Assembly: GCA_963706605.1 (NCBI GenBank)
Contig: OY970165.1
Span: 2,108,001 to 2,172,000, forward strand
DNA length: 64,000 bases
DNA from: VRUE01 sp963706605
GTDB taxonomy: Bacteria; Actinomycetota; Thermoleophilia; Solirubrobacterales; 70-9
Direction: 5' to 3'
Shown piece by piece: positions 42,193 through 51,976 of the stretch. The notes beneath the pieces were generated by a model. It worked only from the letters and a program-made list of their open reading frames with translations, was not told where the DNA came from and searched no databases. The position numbers were made by a program, and so were the translations under genes. Position 1 is the stretch's first letter, and each line of letters begins with the position of its first letter.

Positions 42193-42980
42193 AGCGCCTC
42201 GCCGTCCTCGGTCACCCGGTCGGCCATTCGCGATCGCCGGCCATGCACAGCGGGGCGCTGGCCGAGCTCGGCCTGGGGGGGCAGTGGAGCTATGAGGCGA
42301 TCGACGTCGCTCCGGGCGATTTCGAGCGACGGGTGCGGGCGATGCCGGGCGAGGGGTTCGTGGGTGCCAACGTCACCGTTCCGCATAAGGGGGCGGCGCT
42401 CTCCCTTGCCGACGAGCTGTCGGAGACGGCGCGAGAGATCGGTGCCGCCAACACGCTGAGTTTCAGCGGCGAGGAGATCCGCGCCGACAACACCGACGCG
42501 CAGGGCCTGCTGGATGCTCTCCCGAATCCGCCCGACCGTAAGCAGGCGCTGGTGTTGGGGGCGGGGGGTGCAGCCCGGGCCGTGGTCTGGGCGCTAGTCC
42601 GCGAGGGCGCCCAGGTCGAGGTCTGGAATCGCACCGAGCTGCGCTCGCGCAACCTCTGTGAGGAGCTCGGCGGTGAGCCGACCTCGGCGCCAAGCCAGGA
42701 CGGCTACGAGCTGATCGTCAACACCACCTCGGTCGGCATGCGCGGCGAAGATCCCTTCGCGGAGCTGCCGCTGGCGCCCGATTCCTTTGGCGCGGAGCAG
42801 ACGGTCGTCGACCTCGTCTACGGCGTGCAGCCGAGCGCTCTGCTGGGCGCAGCCGAGGAGGCGGGGGCGACCGTGGTCGACGGGATCGACGTCCTGGTCC
42901 GCCAGGGCGCCCTCTCGCTGCGGATCTGGACCGGGCTGGAGGCCCCGCTCGCGGCGATGCGGGCGGCGGCGCGCAGATAG
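42189..42980 (+). CDS. aroE: Shikimate dehydrogenase
   Basis: A 263-residue protein starting at ATG 42189 (ATGA overlap with mltG). It shows VLGHPVGHSRSPAMHSGAL, catalytic Lys in NVTVPHKGAAL, Asp in ADNTDAQG, NADP-binding GAGGAARAVVW and NTTSVGMRG. It reduces 3-dehydroshikimate with NADPH. It is the first of four successive shikimate-pathway genes. Confidence 0.95.
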   Translation: MKRLAVLGHPVGHSRSPAMHSGALAELGLGGQWSYEAIDVAPGDFERRVRAMPGEGFVGANVTVPHKGAALSLADELSETAREIGAANTLSFSGEEIRADNTDAQGLLDALPNPPDRKQALVLGAGGAARAVVWALVREGAQVEVWNRTELRSRNLCEELGGEPTSAPSQDGYELIVNTTSVGMRGEDPFAELPLAPDSFGAEQTVVDLVYGVQPSALLGAAEEAGATVVDGIDVLVRQGALSLRIWTGLEAPLAAMRAAARR

Positions 42981-42992
42981 CCTAGGCGCGGT

Positions 42993-44162
42993 ATGAGCAC
43001 CCGTTTCAGCTTCACCACCGCAGGCGAGTCGCACGGCCCTGGCCTGGTCGCGATCGTCGAGGGCATGCCGTCCGGGCTGGTGCTGGACCGCGAGGCGCTC
43101 GACCGCGACATGGCGCGGCGCCAGCTCGGCCACGGGCGCGGCGGCCGGATGAAGATCGAGACCGACTCGGTCGATATCCGCTCTGGAGTCCGCCACGGTC
43201 GCACCCTCGGCAGCCCGATCGCGGTGCTGGTCGCCAACCGCGACTACGCCAACTGGGAGGAGCGGATGAATCCGTGGCCGGTCGAGGCCGAGGTCGACGA
43301 GGTCCACCTGCCGCGGCCGGGTCATGCCGATCTGGTCGGCGCCCAGAAATACGGCCACAGCGACATTCGCAACGTCCTCGAGCGTGCCAGCGCCCGCGAG
43401 ACGGCGGCTCGGGTGGCGGCGGGCTCACTCGCCCGTGGCTTCCTCTCGGCGCTGGGGGTGAGCGTCCACAGCCACGTCACCCAGATCGCCTCGGTGAAGG
43501 CACCCGAGCGTCCCGGTCTTGGCCCGGACGACTTTGCGAGCGTCGACGAGGACCCGGTGCGCTGCCTCGACCCGGAGGCGAGCGCCGCGATGGTCGCGGA
43601 GATCAACCGGCTGCGCAAGGCCAACGAGAGCCTCGGCGGCAGCTTCGAGGTGTGCACCTTCGGCCTTGTCCCCGGGCTCGGCTCCCACATCTCCTGGGAA
43701 GACCGACTCGACGGGCGCCTGGCCGGCGCCGTCGCCTCGATCCAGTCGGTGAAGGGGGTGGCGATCGGCGAAGCGTGGGACGTCGCCGGGCGGCCCGGCT
43801 CCGAGGCCCACGACGAGATCTTCTGGTCGGAGGAGCGCGGCTACTTTCGCGAGACCAACCACGCCGGCGGCCTCGAGGGCGGTATGACCAACGGCCAGCC
43901 CCTCTCCGTGCGGGCGGCGATCAAGCCGATCTCCACCCTGACCAAGCCGCTGCGCTCGGTCGACACCGAGACCAAGCAGCCGGCGCAGGCGCTGCGTGAG
44001 CGCACCGACTCGACCGTCGTGCCCGCGGCGGCGGTGGTCGCCGAGGCGATGGTCTGCCTGACCCTGGCCCGCTGCTACCGCGAGAAGTTCGGCGGCGATC
44101 ACATCGACGACGCCCTCAGCGCCGTCGAGGCCTACAAGAAGCGCATCGACTTCCGCGGGTGA
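42993..44162 (+). CDS. aroC: Chorismate synthase
   Basis: A 389-residue protein starting at ATG 42993. It shows TTAGESHGPGL at the N terminus, GRGGRMKIETD, RPGHADLVGAQKYGHSDIRN and RASARETAARVAAG (FMN/phosphate site), and GGLEGGMTNGQPLSVR. It converts EPSP to chorismate using reduced FMN. The C-terminal half is normal in length. Confidence 0.96.
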   Translation: MSTRFSFTTAGESHGPGLVAIVEGMPSGLVLDREALDRDMARRQLGHGRGGRMKIETDSVDIRSGVRHGRTLGSPIAVLVANRDYANWEERMNPWPVEAEVDEVHLPRPGHADLVGAQKYGHSDIRNVLERASARETAARVAAGSLARGFLSALGVSVHSHVTQIASVKAPERPGLGPDDFASVDEDPVRCLDPEASAAMVAEINRLRKANESLGGSFEVCTFGLVPGLGSHISWEDRLDGRLAGAVASIQSVKGVAIGEAWDVAGRPGSEAHDEIFWSEERGYFRETNHAGGLEGGMTNGQPLSVRAAIKPISTLTKPLRSVDTETKQPAQALRERTDSTVVPAAAVVAEAMVCLTLARCYREKFGGDHIDDALSAVEAYKKRIDFRG

Positions 44163-44166
44163 CCGC

Positions 44167-45699
44167 GTGAGTCGCCCGGCGATCGTCTTCATCGGCTTCA
44201 TGGGGGCGGGCAAGTCGACCGCGCTCGCCGCGGCGCAGGAGGCCGGTCTCGAGACGACCGAGATCGACGAGCTGATGGAGCGCGAGCTGGGCATGCCGAT
44301 AGCCGACGCGTTCGAGCGCCAAGGCGAGGAGGCCTTCCGCGCTCGCGAGGCTGAGGTCGTTGGCGAGCTGCTGGAGCAGGCCGATGGCGGTGCGATCGCC
44401 CTCGGTGGCGGCAGCGTGCTCTCTGAGCGGATCCGGCGGGCGCTAGCCCGCCACGTCGTCGTCTGGCTGCAGATCGACGCGGAGGAGGCCTGGCGGCGGA
44501 TCGAGGGCAGCGACCGGCCGCTCGCGAGTAGCGCCGAGGACGTCGCCGGGCTGCTGGCCGTGCGACTGCCGCTCTATGAGGAGCTTGCCGACGCGGTCTT
44601 GATGCCCTCCGATCCCGGCCTCGTCGCCCGGGCGCTGCCGACCATCCAGGCCCTCGCCGACCTGCCGCGGGGGACGAAGATGCTCTGGGCGGCGAGCGCC
44701 TCGGGCGAGTACCCGGTCTTCGTCGGCCGCGGCCTGCTAGGCGGTGATTGGTGGCCCCTCGGGGGTGGGCGTTTCTGGGTCACCGACACCACCGTCCGCG
44801 GGCACTACGCGGGGTGGATCGGGGCATCAGAGGTGCACGTCGATATCCCGCCCGGCGAGGGGTCGAAGACGATGTCGGAGGCAGAGGAGGTTCTGCGCCT
44901 GTTCGCCCAGGCCGAAATGACCCGCGCCGACCACGTTGTCGCGCTCGGCGGGGGCGTCGTCGGCGACCTCGCCGGCTTCTGCGCCCACACCTACCAGCGC
45001 GGCGTGCCGGTGGTTCAGGTCCCGACCACCCTCGTCGCCCAGGTCGACTCCGCCTACGGCGGCAAGACCGGGGTGGACCTGCCCGAGGCGAAGAACTACG
45101 TGGGTGCCTACCACCTGCCGTCCGCTGTGCTCGCCGACACTGGGACTCTGGCGACCCTTCCTCCTCCCGAGCTGGCGGCGGGCTTCGTCGAGGTTCTGAA
45201 GACCGGGCTGCTGGCCGGCGGTGAGCTCTGGGAGCGGGTGCGCTCGATCGAGTCGTTGGACCCCGAGGTGCTGGCCGGCCTCGTCTTTGCCTGCGCCCGC
45301 TACAAGTGCGAGGTGGTCGCAGTGGACGAGCGGGACTCCGGGCGCCGCGCCGTTCTCAACCTCGGCCACACGGTCGGACACGCGATCGAGGCGGCGGCGG
45401 GCTTCAGCGAGTATCGCCATGGTGAGGCGGTCGGCCTCGGTCTGCTGGCTGCGCTCCGCCTCTCGGGCGCCACCGAGCTCCGCGACGAGGTCGAGGAGAT
45501 CCTGAGTCGCCACGACCTGCCGACGTCGCTGGCGGCTGAGGTCGACGTTGGGGACACGCTCTACGCGCTTCGACGCGACAAGAAGCGCACCGCCGACGGC
45601 GTCGGCTTCGTCCTGCTCTCGACGCCGGGCGAGCCACGCGAGGGGCAGCTGGTCGACCCGGTTAAGGTCAAGGCCGCCGTGGAGGAGCTGCGCGAATGA
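44167..45699 (+). CDS. aroK-aroB: Bifunctional shikimate kinase / 3-dehydroquinate synthase
   Basis: A 510-residue fusion starting at GTG 44167. The N-terminal ~165 residues are shikimate kinase (Walker A FIGFMGAGKST, EIDELMERELG, LGGGSVLSE). The remainder is dehydroquinate synthase: GEGSKTMSEAEEVLR, ALGGGVVGDLAGFCA, PTTLVAQVDSAYGGKTGVD, zinc ligands in VEVLKTGLL, NLGHTVGHAIE and RHGEAVGLG. The second and fifth pathway steps are thus joined in one chain, as seen in some actinobacteria. The gene is coupled to aroQ by ATGA. Confidence 0.95.
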   Translation: MSRPAIVFIGFMGAGKSTALAAAQEAGLETTEIDELMERELGMPIADAFERQGEEAFRAREAEVVGELLEQADGGAIALGGGSVLSERIRRALARHVVVWLQIDAEEAWRRIEGSDRPLASSAEDVAGLLAVRLPLYEELADAVLMPSDPGLVARALPTIQALADLPRGTKMLWAASASGEYPVFVGRGLLGGDWWPLGGGRFWVTDTTVRGHYAGWIGASEVHVDIPPGEGSKTMSEAEEVLRLFAQAEMTRADHVVALGGGVVGDLAGFCAHTYQRGVPVVQVPTTLVAQVDSAYGGKTGVDLPEAKNYVGAYHLPSAVLADTGTLATLPPPELAAGFVEVLKTGLLAGGELWERVRSIESLDPEVLAGLVFACARYKCEVVAVDERDSGRRAVLNLGHTVGHAIEAAAGFSEYRHGEAVGLGLLAALRLSGATELRDEVEEILSRHDLPTSLAAEVDVGDTLYALRRDKKRTADGVGFVLLSTPGEPREGQLVDPVKVKAAVEELRE

Positions 45700-46160
45700 C
45701 GACTTCCGCCCACAACCGGGTCGCCGTCCTGCACGGGGTCAACTTCGACGTCCTCGAGCGCCGCGACCCCGAGATCTATGGCGGGCTCTCGCTGGGTGAG
45801 CTGGAGACGAGGATCCAGCGCGAGGCGCGCGAGCTGGGCCTGGAGACGATCTTCTTCCAGACCAACGCGGAGGGCGAGTTCGTCGAGTACCTGCACCGAG
45901 CGCCGGAGCTGGCCGACGCGATCGTGATCAACGCCGGCGCCTGGACTCACTACAGCCGGGCGATCGCCGACGCGCTGGAGCTGACCGGTCTGCCCGCGGT
46001 CGAGGTGCACCTCTCCGATGTCGAGTCGCGCCAGGACTTCCGCAAGGTCTCGGTCTTCGACGACCTCGTGTTGGCGAAGATCTCCGGCAAGGGGCCGGAC
46101 GGCTACCCCGACGCGCTGGCCCTGCTGGCCCGCCGGTTGGGCGTCTCCGGCGAGCAATGA
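45696..46160 (+). CDS. aroQ: Type II 3-dehydroquinate dehydratase
   Basis: A 154-residue protein starting at ATG 45696. The active-site loop with Tyr is DPEIYGGLSLGELE. INAGAWTHYSRAIADAL and VEVHLSDVESRQDFR (His) follow; the usual INPGAxTHTS reads INAGAWTHYS here. It dehydrates 3-dehydroquinate, completing the run aroE-aroC-aroKB-aroQ. Confidence 0.93.
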   Translation: MTTSAHNRVAVLHGVNFDVLERRDPEIYGGLSLGELETRIQREARELGLETIFFQTNAEGEFVEYLHRAPELADAIVINAGAWTHYSRAIADALELTGLPAVEVHLSDVESRQDFRKVSVFDDLVLAKISGKGPDGYPDALALLARRLGVSGEQ

Positions 46161-47215
46161 GGGGCCGCGGCGATCGCCTGGTAGCTGCGCTGGTCGAGCT
46201 CGAGCTCGACCGGATGCTCGTCACCAACCTGGTCAACGTCCACTACCTGACCGGCTTCGGCGGCACCAACGGCGCCTGCATCTGCGGCCCCGACACCCGC
46301 CTGTTCCTCACCGACTTCCGCTACACCGAGCGCGCCGCGGCCGAGGTCGACGGCTGGGACGTGATCACGGTCGCCGACGACTGGCTGGGGGGGCTCGCCG
46401 CGCACCTCACCGGCAAGACCGGCTTCGAGGACGACCACGTCTCGGTCCGCATGCTCGAGCGCCTGCGATCGAAACTGCCGGACGGGGTCGAGCCGGTGGC
46501 GGCCGGCGGCACGGTGGAGAAGCTGCGCCGCGTTAAGGACGAAGCCGAGCTGGCGGCGATCGCCACCGCGGCTGAGCTGGCGGACGAGATCTGGCGCTGG
46601 AGCTTGGAGCGGGGTCTCGGTGGGCGGACCGAGCGCGAGGTCGCCGGCGCCGCCGAAGCGCGGATCCGTGAGCTCGGCGCCGAGCCCGCTTTTCCGGCAA
46701 TCGTCGCCACCGGGTCGAACGGGGCATTGCCCCATGCCGAGCCGGGGGAACGTGAGATCGGCGGTGGGGATCTGGTCGTCTTCGACATGGGGGGGAAGCT
46801 GGACGGCTACTGCTCGGACGGCACCCGCACCTTCGCCGTCGGCGAGCCGGGGGAGCGGGCGCGCGAGGTCTACGAGGCCGTGCGTATGGCCCAGGCGGCA
46901 GCTCTCGCGGCCGTCGTCGCCGGCTTGCGTGGAGAGGACCTCGACGGCGTGGCCCGCCGGGTGATCGAGGAGGCCGGCCACGGTGAGCATTTCGGCCACG
47001 GGCTCGGCCACGGGGTGGGGCTCGAGGTCCACGAGGGGCCGCGCGTCTCGCCCCGCTCTGAGGACGTGCTCGCGGCCGGCGAAGTGGTGACGATCGAGCC
47101 CGGCATCTACCTGCCTGGTGATCTCGGCGTGCGGATCGAGGACCTCGTGGTCGTCACGGAAGAGGGCTGTCGCAACCTCAGCGGCCTGCCCAAGGAACTG
47201 CACCCGGTCGACTAA
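46157..47215 (+). CDS. pepQ: Xaa-Pro dipeptidase/aminopeptidase (M24B)
   Basis: A 352-residue protein starting at ATG 46157 (ATGA overlap with aroQ). An N-terminal creatinase-like domain (MLVTNLVNVHYLTGFGGTNG) is followed by the pita-bread fold, with metal ligands in VVFDMGGKLDGYCSDGTRTF (two Asp), GHGLGHGVGLEVHE (His), IEPGIYLP and RIEDLVVV (two Glu). It cleaves Xaa-Pro peptides. In many bacteria this gene sits just before efp; here efp is 3.6 kb on. Confidence 0.92.
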   Translation: MRGRGDRLVAALVELELDRMLVTNLVNVHYLTGFGGTNGACICGPDTRLFLTDFRYTERAAAEVDGWDVITVADDWLGGLAAHLTGKTGFEDDHVSVRMLERLRSKLPDGVEPVAAGGTVEKLRRVKDEAELAAIATAAELADEIWRWSLERGLGGRTEREVAGAAEARIRELGAEPAFPAIVATGSNGALPHAEPGEREIGGGDLVVFDMGGKLDGYCSDGTRTFAVGEPGERAREVYEAVRMAQAAALAAVVAGLRGEDLDGVARRVIEEAGHGEHFGHGLGHGVGLEVHEGPRVSPRSEDVLAAGEVVTIEPGIYLPGDLGVRIEDLVVVTEEGCRNLSGLPKELHPVD

Positions 47216-47253
47216 GTCTTAAGTCCCCACGGCGACAGACCGATGGGGGTGCG

Positions 47254-48300
47254 GTGAATCCGATCGCAACCCCCAAGGAGTCGCTGGTGGCCGCCCGCAA
47301 CGAAGCCCGTCGCGAGCGCCTGCTCGACATGGAGATCCGGCTGCGCCCCTACCGCTTCGTCTGCTTCGCGATCCTCGCCATCGGCCTCGCCGCCTTCAGC
47401 TCGGAACTCGGCTGGTGGTGGACGATCCCGCTCACGGTCGGGCTGGCCGGATTCGCCGTCGCCGACCGGTTCATGCGCAGCAGCGCCCACCCGACGCTCT
47501 GGGTGGCCGCCGCCTGGGGGATCCTGCCGCTTCTGCTGGCCGACGCGGTGATCACCACCGGGGGCGCCGAAAGCCCCGCCCTGATGTGGTTCGCGCTGCC
47601 GGCGGTGACCCTGGGCGCCAGGTTCGAGCCGCGTGGCATCGTGATCGGCACCGGCTACATCCTCGCGCTGCTCGGGCTTTCGACCTACGCCCTGGATGCC
47701 GGCGTCGCGGCGGCGCACGGGCAGGAGGTAATGGCCGCCGCGGGGCTCGTTCTCTGCACGGTGATTCTCTCTGGCGCCCTGGTTGAGTCCGAGCGTGCCC
47801 ACCGGCGCCGCTCCACCCTCGACCCGCTCACGGGGCTTTCCAACCGCAGCGCGCTGGACCAGCGCCTCTCCGAGCTGGACAGCCGGCCGAGCAGCGAGGA
47901 GAACGTCTCGCACGCGCTGCTGCTCTGTGACCTCGACCACTTCAAGCGGGTCAACGACCGGCTCGGCCACGCCGCCGGCGACACCGTGCTGCAGGAAGTC
48001 GCCTACACGATGCGCGCCGTCCTGCGCGCCGGCGACTCGATCTACCGGGTGGGAGGCGAGGAGATCCTCGTCGTCCTGCCGGGGGCGACGGAAGACGATG
48101 CGGTCGAGATCGCCGAGCGACTGCGGCGAGCCGTGCGCGATCGCCGCCCGGTCGGGGTCTCGGTGACGATCAGCGTCGGCGTCGCCGTCTCGCGGCCGCC
48201 GGGACCGCTCGACACCGACGAGCTGGTCAGCCTCGCGGACGCGGCGCTCTACTCGGCCAAGGCCGGGGGTCGCGACCGGGTCGTCGTCGGCAGCGGCTGA
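47254..48300 (+). CDS. Membrane-bound diguanylate cyclase
   Basis: A 348-residue protein starting at GTG 47254. Five or six membrane helices (about residues 30-175) form an MASE-like sensor. The GGDEF domain runs from DPLTGLSNRSALDQRL to the end, with CDLDHFKRVNDRLGHAAGD and the active-site loop RVGGEEILVVLP (GGEEI, an accepted GGDEF variant). It would make cyclic di-GMP. An allosteric RxxD I-site is not obvious, so product inhibition may be weak. It is not coupled to its neighbours. Confidence 0.88.
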   Translation: MNPIATPKESLVAARNEARRERLLDMEIRLRPYRFVCFAILAIGLAAFSSELGWWWTIPLTVGLAGFAVADRFMRSSAHPTLWVAAAWGILPLLLADAVITTGGAESPALMWFALPAVTLGARFEPRGIVIGTGYILALLGLSTYALDAGVAAAHGQEVMAAAGLVLCTVILSGALVESERAHRRRSTLDPLTGLSNRSALDQRLSELDSRPSSEENVSHALLLCDLDHFKRVNDRLGHAAGDTVLQEVAYTMRAVLRAGDSIYRVGGEEILVVLPGATEDDAVEIAERLRRAVRDRRPVGVSVTISVGVAVSRPPGPLDTDELVSLADAALYSAKAGGRDRVVVGSG

Positions 48301-48321
48301 CGACGACCTCGCGGCGCAAGC

Positions 48322-49371
48322 TCAGCGGCTGAGGTCAAGGCCGTCGTCGAGCCGTGCAGCGAAGGCCGCGATCAGCTCAACGGTCGCCTCGACGTCGCCG
48401 AGGTCGACCAGCTCGACGGGGGAGTGCATGTAGCGGAGCGGGATCGAGACGAGCCCGGTGGGGATTCCGGAGCGGGAGATCTGGATCACGTCGGCGTCGG
48501 TGCTGGTGGCGCGCCCGCTGGCGCTGACCGTGTATTCGATCCCAGCCTCCTCCGCGGTCTCGACCAGCAGCTCGAAGACCTTCGGTGAGAGGGTCGAGCC
48601 CCGTCCGATCGCCGGGCCGGAGCCAAGCGGATGGCTGCCGATCTGCTTCTCGTCGACCCCTGGGGCGTCGGTGGCGTGGGTTACGTCCACCGCGACGGCA
48701 AGGTCGGGACGCAGCTCGAAGGTCGAAGTTCGGGCTCCGAAGAGGCCGATCTCCTCCTGGACCGCGGCGACCGCTGCGAAGCCCGAGCTGAGAGAGCTGC
48801 GCTCGTGGCAACGCCGCAGCGCCTCTAGGCCGACATAGGCGCCGAGTCGGTTGTCCATTGCGCGGGAGACGAGTCGTTGACCGGCGAGAGAGACGGGCTC
48901 GGCGGCGATCACGACCGGGTCGCCGATCCGGATCAGGGCCGAGGCCTCGTCGCGGTCGGCGGCGCCGACGTCGATATGGAGGCCTTTCAGCTCGACCACC
49001 TTCTTGCGCTGGTCGGCGTCGAGCAGGTGGATCGGCTTGCGGCCGACGACGCCGGCCACGAGCCCGTCCCTTCCCCGCACCTCGACCCGCTGGCCAACCA
49101 AGATCTGCGGGTCCCAGCCGCCGATTGGCTCGAAGTAGAGGAAGCCTTTCTCGTCGATGTGGGTGATGACCAGGCCGATCTCGTCGATGTGGCCGACCAC
49201 AGCCAGCAGTGGCGTTCCCTCGCCGATTCGGGCGATCGAGGAGCCGAGCCCATCGCTGGAGAGCGATGCGAAGGAAGCCGCCTCGCGCCAGACGGTTGCC
49301 GCCGGTCCCTCGTGACCCGAGGGGGCGCCGGCGCGCAGCAGCTTGTCGAGGAGGGCGGGTATTTCGGCCAT
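48322..49371 (-). CDS. M42-family peptidase (glutamyl/leucyl aminopeptidase-like)
   Basis: A 349-residue protein with ATG 49371; the upstream frame is non-conserved. All metal and catalytic residues are visible: VVGHIDEIGLVI (His), AMDNRLGAYVGLEA (Asp), AAVQEEIGLFGA (Glu pair), VDVTHATDAPG (Asp) and RYMHSPVELVD (His). M42 enzymes are dodecameric tetrahedral (TET) aminopeptidases, once called endoglucanases. It runs opposite to the flanking genes. N-terminal specificity is not predictable. Confidence 0.9.
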   Translation of the reverse strand: MAEIPALLDKLLRAGAPSGHEGPAATVWREAASFASLSSDGLGSSIARIGEGTPLLAVVGHIDEIGLVITHIDEKGFLYFEPIGGWDPQILVGQRVEVRGRDGLVAGVVGRKPIHLLDADQRKKVVELKGLHIDVGAADRDEASALIRIGDPVVIAAEPVSLAGQRLVSRAMDNRLGAYVGLEALRRCHERSSLSSGFAAVAAVQEEIGLFGARTSTFELRPDLAVAVDVTHATDAPGVDEKQIGSHPLGSGPAIGRGSTLSPKVFELLVETAEEAGIEYTVSASGRATSTDADVIQISRSGIPTGLVSIPLRYMHSPVELVDLGDVEATVELIAAFAARLDDGLDLSR

Positions 49372-49453
49372 GCGAGGAGCGCAGTATGCCGACTGGATCA
49401 ATCGCTCGCTGCCTGATGATTCCAATAGGTTTCCAAAGGTGAGCGAGACGACC

Positions 49454-50245
49454 ATGACCGCGCTGATCACGGGCGCCTCCAGCGGCATCGGCGAGGCGGC
49501 CGCGAAGCGGCTTGCCCGCGAGCCGGGCGCCAGGCTGATCCTCGCCGCCCGTCGTGAGGAGCGGTTGCGCGCCCTGGCCGAGTCGCTTCCGTGCGAGGCG
49601 AGCTGGGTCGCGGTGGACCTGACCGAGCCCGACGCCCCCGAGCGGATTCGCGCCCACGTTGCCGAACAGGGCGGCCGCCTCACCCTGCTCGTCAACAACG
49701 CCGGCGGGTCCTGGCGCGGGTCCTTCGCCGATGCCGGCTACGCCAACGTGCAGCGCCACATGGAGCTCAACTTCGACGCGGTCGTCCGCCTCACCGAGGC
49801 GCTCTTGCCGGCGCTGCGGGGCTCCGCGCCGAGCGCGATCGTCAACATCGCCAGCACGTCCGGCCGTGTCTCCCGTGCTCGCACCGGCGCCTACTCCGCA
49901 AGTAAGTTCGCCTTGATCGGGTGGACCGACTCGCTCCATGCCGAGGAGCGCCCGCACGGTGTCCACGTCGGCATGGTGCTGCCCGGCTTCATCGCCACCG
50001 AGGGATTCCCAGCGGCCGAGCTGCGCGAGAAAGCGCTGACCCGCTGGGTCGTTTCCAGGCCGGAGAAGGTCGCCGAGGCGATCGTCGAGACCGGCCTGCG
50101 CGGCAAGGCCGAGCGTTACGTGCCGCGCCCCTACGCGCTGGCCGCGGTCGCTCGAATCCTCTTCCCCCGCCTGGTCCGCCGCGTCCTCTCCAGCGGTGCC
50201 GCTTCGAACCTGACCACGAGCACCGCCGCCGAATCGCCCGACTGA
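49454..50245 (+). CDS. Short-chain dehydrogenase/reductase
   Basis: A 263-residue classical SDR. ATG 49454 is favoured by AAGGTGAG ten bases upstream; GTG 49439 adds five residues. Motifs are ALITGASSGIGEAAAKRL, LLVNNAGGSWRG, IVNIASTSGRV with the catalytic Ser, and GAYSASKFALIGW with Tyr/Lys. The cofactor is NADP-type by the downstream AARREERL (Arg-rich after beta-2). The C-terminal stretch has a hydrophobic segment around YALAAVARILFPRLVRRV. Its substrate is unknown. Confidence 0.87.
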   Translation: MTALITGASSGIGEAAAKRLAREPGARLILAARREERLRALAESLPCEASWVAVDLTEPDAPERIRAHVAEQGGRLTLLVNNAGGSWRGSFADAGYANVQRHMELNFDAVVRLTEALLPALRGSAPSAIVNIASTSGRVSRARTGAYSASKFALIGWTDSLHAEERPHGVHVGMVLPGFIATEGFPAAELREKALTRWVVSRPEKVAEAIVETGLRGKAERYVPRPYALAAVARILFPRLVRRVLSSGAASNLTTSTAAESPD

Positions 50246-50275
50246 GCGGGGCGATGCTGCGACCTCACGCCGCTG

Positions 50276-50752
50276 CTATTTGATGCGGGTGAAGCGGCAG
50301 TAGTGGAAGTGGAAGGCGAAGATCGTGTTGTTGGCGGAGTTGCCGCTCCGTTCGGCCTGGATCGATTCGTGGTTGGCCCTGATCTTTTCGCCCTGCTTGA
50401 AGTACTTGCCCACGTTGAGCAGCCGGGATTCGACCAGACCCATCAGTTCCAGCCACCTTTCGATCCGTTTGCCGTCGGCTGGGGGAGGCGGTACCGCCGC
50501 GATGCGCTTGATCAGCCCGCCAAACGAGCGTGAGACACGGATGAACTGCTTGCCCGCCGGCACCAGCTTACCTTTGTCGACGCGCTCCTTGGCGCCGTCC
50601 AGGATGCGTTCGTTGGCTTCCCTGTTCGCCTGGCAGATCGGCTCGAGCTGCGCGACGTAGCTTTCGCGGGTCGGTTCTTCGGCACCCGCCAACGGCGCGA
50701 TGGCAAGCATCGCGACGAAAAGCACGGCAAGTGTCCCCAGCGTTCCCCTCAT
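50276..50752 (-). CDS. Secreted helical protein of unknown function
   Basis: A 158-residue protein starting at ATG 50752 with a signal peptide (LAVLFVAMLAIAPLAGA, cleavage near residue 24). The mature part is largely helical: YVAQLEPICQANREANERIL, FIRVSRSFGGLIKRIAAVP, and it ends in IFAFHFHYCRFTRIK. Cys residues near the start and end could pair. The CQANREAN-like opening and helical plan resemble the lipoprotein at 6672-7399, so both may belong to one clade-specific family. Confidence 0.65.
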   Translation of the reverse strand: MRGTLGTLAVLFVAMLAIAPLAGAEEPTRESYVAQLEPICQANREANERILDGAKERVDKGKLVPAGKQFIRVSRSFGGLIKRIAAVPPPPADGKRIERWLELMGLVESRLLNVGKYFKQGEKIRANHESIQAERSGNSANNTIFAFHFHYCRFTRIK

Positions 50753-50830
50753 CTCCCAAGCCTGTCCTAGTCTAGAGACAGCCGACGGTGGGCCGACCCG
50801 ACGAAGGGTCTATCTCTAGGATTCGCCGCC

Positions 50831-51391
<561 letters not shown>

Positions 51392-51428
51392 CCGCGCCGC
51401 CGGCCGCCCGAAGCGCGAGAATGTGCCG

Positions 51429-51809
51429 ATGCGCCGATCCGACCAACGCCGCGACGCCGTCTTCGCCTGCTACCAGCGCGACGTGACCGGTCGTCCACTG
51501 GAGGAGCTGTTGGGTGATGTGCGGCCGTTCACGCGTGAGCTGGCCGAGGCGGTGGAGGCTCATCGGGCGGAGCTGGACGAGACGATCGGCCGCCACGCCC
51601 GCGGCTGGGAGCTGGAGCGGATCGCGCCGCTGGAGCGCAACGTGATGCGGGTGGCGCTGTACGAGATCGAGCACAGCGAGGACGTCCCCGACGAGGTGGC
51701 GATCGACGAGGCGGTCGAAATCGCCAAGGAGTACTGCGGGGCCGACGCGCCCGGCTTCGTCAACGGCGTGCTCGGTGCTGTTGTGCGCGAGCGGGAGGGG
51801 GTGCGGTGA
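51429..51809 (+). CDS. nusB: Transcription antitermination factor NusB
   Basis: A 126-residue protein starting at ATG 51429 (GTG 51423 possible). It has DQRRDAVFACYQRDVTG, the conserved LERNVMRVALYEIEHSEDVP core and AIDEAVEIAKEYCGADAPGF with VNGVLGAV. It is all-helical and binds boxA RNA with S10 for rRNA antitermination. It is coupled to the next small ORF by GTGA. Confidence 0.93.
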   Translation: MRRSDQRRDAVFACYQRDVTGRPLEELLGDVRPFTRELAEAVEAHRAELDETIGRHARGWELERIAPLERNVMRVALYEIEHSEDVPDEVAIDEAVEIAKEYCGADAPGFVNGVLGAVVREREGVR

Positions 51810-51976
51810 GCCGTCTGGCCGAGATCTCGGCGCGCCTGCAGGTGATCGCCGCCGAGCTCGAGGGCTCCGAGGCGAGCGACGAGCGCGCCGCCGAGCTGGC
51901 CCACGAGGCAGCCGAGCTTTCCGCGGAGGCGGTCGAGGAGACAAACCGCCGAATACGCGAGTCCGCCGAGAGTTGA
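51806..51976 (+). CDS. Small coiled-coil protein, XseB-like
   Basis: A 56-residue protein starting at GTG 51806 (overlapping the nusB stop) and ending at TGA 51976, whose last base begins ispA. Sequence LAEISARLQVIAAELEGSEA and AAELAHEAAELSAEAVEETN forms a helical hairpin that resembles exonuclease VII small subunit (XseB: RLEEIVxxLE ... EEGxxLxxxxxxxLxxAE). The position between nusB and ispA, where xseB often sits, supports this, although xseA is not here. Family assignment is moderate. Confidence 0.6.
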   Translation: MSRLAEISARLQVIAAELEGSEASDERAAELAHEAAELSAEAVEETNRRIRESAES

